DNA from: Arenibacter troitsensis
Lineage (GTDB): Bacteria; Bacteroidota; Bacteroidia; Flavobacteriales; Flavobacteriaceae
DNA length: 64,000 nt
Assembly (NCBI RefSeq): GCF_900177645.1
Contig: NZ_FXAO01000005.1
Location: 206,143 to 270,142 of the forward strand
Reading direction: 5' to 3'
A model generated the notes under the pieces. That model was given only the letters and a program-made list of their open reading frames with translations, was not told the origin of the DNA and did no database searches. Position 1 is the first letter of the stretch. The number at the start of each line of letters is the position of its first letter. The position numbers and the translations under genes are program-made. Positions 62,828 through 64,000 of the stretch are shown here, one piece after another.

Positions 62828-64000
62828 ATGGAGATAAATAAAATATTGGTAGCCAACCGGGGAGAAATAGCTTTACGTATTATGCGGACGGCTCAAAATA
62901 TGGGAATAAAAACAGTAGCGGTCTATTCGGATGCCGATAGGGAGGCACCCCATGTACGCTTTGCCGATGAGGCCGTTCACTTAGGAAATTCACCTTCCTC
63001 GGAATCCTATCTGAATATGGACAAAATTGTGGAAGCAGCCATAAAAACCAAGGCCCAAGCTATACATCCAGGATATGGTTTTTTAAGTGAGAATGCCGTT
63101 TTTGCACAGCTGGTAGCCGACAAGGGAATTACCTTTATAGGCCCCAAGCCCCATGCCATAAAGGTTATGGGCAATAAATTAGCGGCCAAGGAGGCCGTAA
63201 AGGCTTACAATATTCCCATGGTACCAGGTATTGAAGAGTCCATTACCGATATTGCCCTGGCCCGAAAAATTTCCGAAGAGATCGGATTCCCCATTTTAAT
63301 AAAGGCCTCCGCCGGTGGTGGTGGCAAAGGAATGCGGGTGGTGCAACAGCCATCGGAATTACAGGAGCAGATGGAACGTGCCATCAGCGAGGCTATGGCC
63401 GCTTTTGGTGACGGCGCCGTCTTTTTGGAGAAATATATTGAATCTCCCAGGCATATAGAAATCCAAATTCTGGCCGATACCCATGGCCACATTATACACC
63501 TATTTGAAAGGGAATGCAGTATACAAAGAAGGCATCAAAAGGTAGTGGAAGAGGCTCCGTCCGCCATATTGACCCCTAAAATAAGGGCCGCTATGGGGGA
63601 AGCTGCCATAAAGGTAGCCAAGGCCTGCGACTATGTAGGGGCAGGAACGGTGGAATTCCTTCTGGACAGTGACAAAAATTTCTATTTTCTGGAAATGAAT
63701 ACCCGCCTACAGGTAGAACATCCTGTAACAGAATTGATTACCGGTATAGATTTGGTGGAACAACAGATCCGAATTGCCAGAAATGAAAAGCTGGCATTTT
63801 CACAGGAAAACTTAAGTATAAAAGGACATGCCCTGGAAGTTAGGGTCTATGCGGAAGACCCGTTGGACAATTTTCTACCCAGCATGGGTACTTTGGAAAC
63901 CTATAGGCAGCCTCAGGGCAAAGGAATAAGGTTGGACGACGGATTTGAGGAAGGCATGACCATACCCATTTATTATGACCCCATGTTGGCCAAATTAATT
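62828..64000 (+). CDS. accC: Acetyl/propionyl-CoA carboxylase, biotin carboxylase subunit (3' truncated)
   Basis: From ATG 62828 the frame stays open for 391 codons to the window end. It begins EINKILVANRGEIALRIMRTA and includes IHPGYGFLSENA, the ATP-grasp glycine loop KASAGGGGKGMR, FLEKYIESPRHIEIQ, EMNTRLQVEHPVTE and the start of the C-terminal domain (VRVYAEDP). It carboxylates biotin on the adjacent carrier protein. A full protein has about 450-500 residues; the rest is outside the window. Confidence 0.95.
   Translation, partial: MEINKILVANRGEIALRIMRTAQNMGIKTVAVYSDADREAPHVRFADEAVHLGNSPSSESYLNMDKIVEAAIKTKAQAIHPGYGFLSENAVFAQLVADKGITFIGPKPHAIKVMGNKLAAKEAVKAYNIPMVPGIEESITDIALARKISEEIGFPILIKASAGGGGKGMRVVQQPSELQEQMERAISEAMAAFGDGAVFLEKYIESPRHIEIQILADTHGHIIHLFERECSIQRRHQKVVEEAPSAILTPKIRAAMGEAAIKVAKACDYVGAGTVEFLLDSDKNFYFLEMNTRLQVEHPVTELITGIDLVEQQIRIARNEKLAFSQENLSIKGHALEVRVYAEDPLDNFLPSMGTLETYRQPQGKGIRLDDGFEEGMTIPIYYDPMLAKLI

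Overview
The window is chromosomal DNA from a member of the Bacteroidota, most likely a marine Flavobacteriaceae of the Maribacter/Arenibacter/Zobellia type. The evidence is the A+T-rich sequence, -7 boxes of the form TAnnTTTG, many relaxed-lipobox lipoproteins, and lineage-typical genes (fused NagB/PIG-L, DUF4159, THUMP-like methyltransferase, GMC oxidoreductase with Tat-type subunit 3). I see no rRNA, tRNA, CRISPR array, insertion sequence or prophage.

Layout. 1-8 kb: a truncated exonuclease/GIY-YIG gene, then a sulfur/redox block: CstB-like MBL-rhodanese protein, SulP permease, a DUF1080 lipoprotein, a di-haem peroxidase and a Crp/Fnr regulator. 8-27 kb: housekeeping (LolE-like permease, NamZ, pfkA-gapA, tamB, tsaD, rsmE, methyltransferases, AI-2E-type permease). 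27-42.5 kb: carbohydrate use, with two copies of a GMC oxidoreductase/subunit 3 pair, a TIM-barrel isomerase, YyaL-like protein, esterase, kdgK-kdgA, uxuA and the NagB fusion. 42.6-61.7 kb: a nitrogen-oxide and copper island. It holds an OprC-like copper receptor with two accessory genes, cydAB, an Rrf2 regulator with an NsrR-like cysteine triad, tryptophan 2,3-dioxygenase, RIC, hemerythrin, ferredoxin, truncated haemoglobin, and a leftward N2O-reductase operon (cytochrome c, fasciclin, nosZ, nosB-like, nosL, cupin, nosD, nosF, nosY, 12-TM protein). 62.3-64 kb: a biotin carboxyl carrier protein and the start of a biotin carboxylase.

How it fits together. The island couples N2O respiration (NosZ, with copper delivered by NosDFYL and the outer-membrane receptor) to NO defence (RIC, globin, hemerythrin, NO-tolerant bd oxidase).

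The most interesting signal is regulatory. Three promoters (CstB-like gene, sulP, nos operon) each carry a Crp/Fnr-type dyad centred exactly 29.5 bp upstream of the first base of a TAnnTTTG box. The copper operon has the same arrangement at 30.5 bp. A second dyad, RGAT-N6-RTCY with an AT-rich core, occurs before the Rrf2 gene, before the dioxygenase/RIC operon and beside the nos promoter, and is a candidate Rrf2 operator. All regulatory claims come from reading the sequence and are untested.
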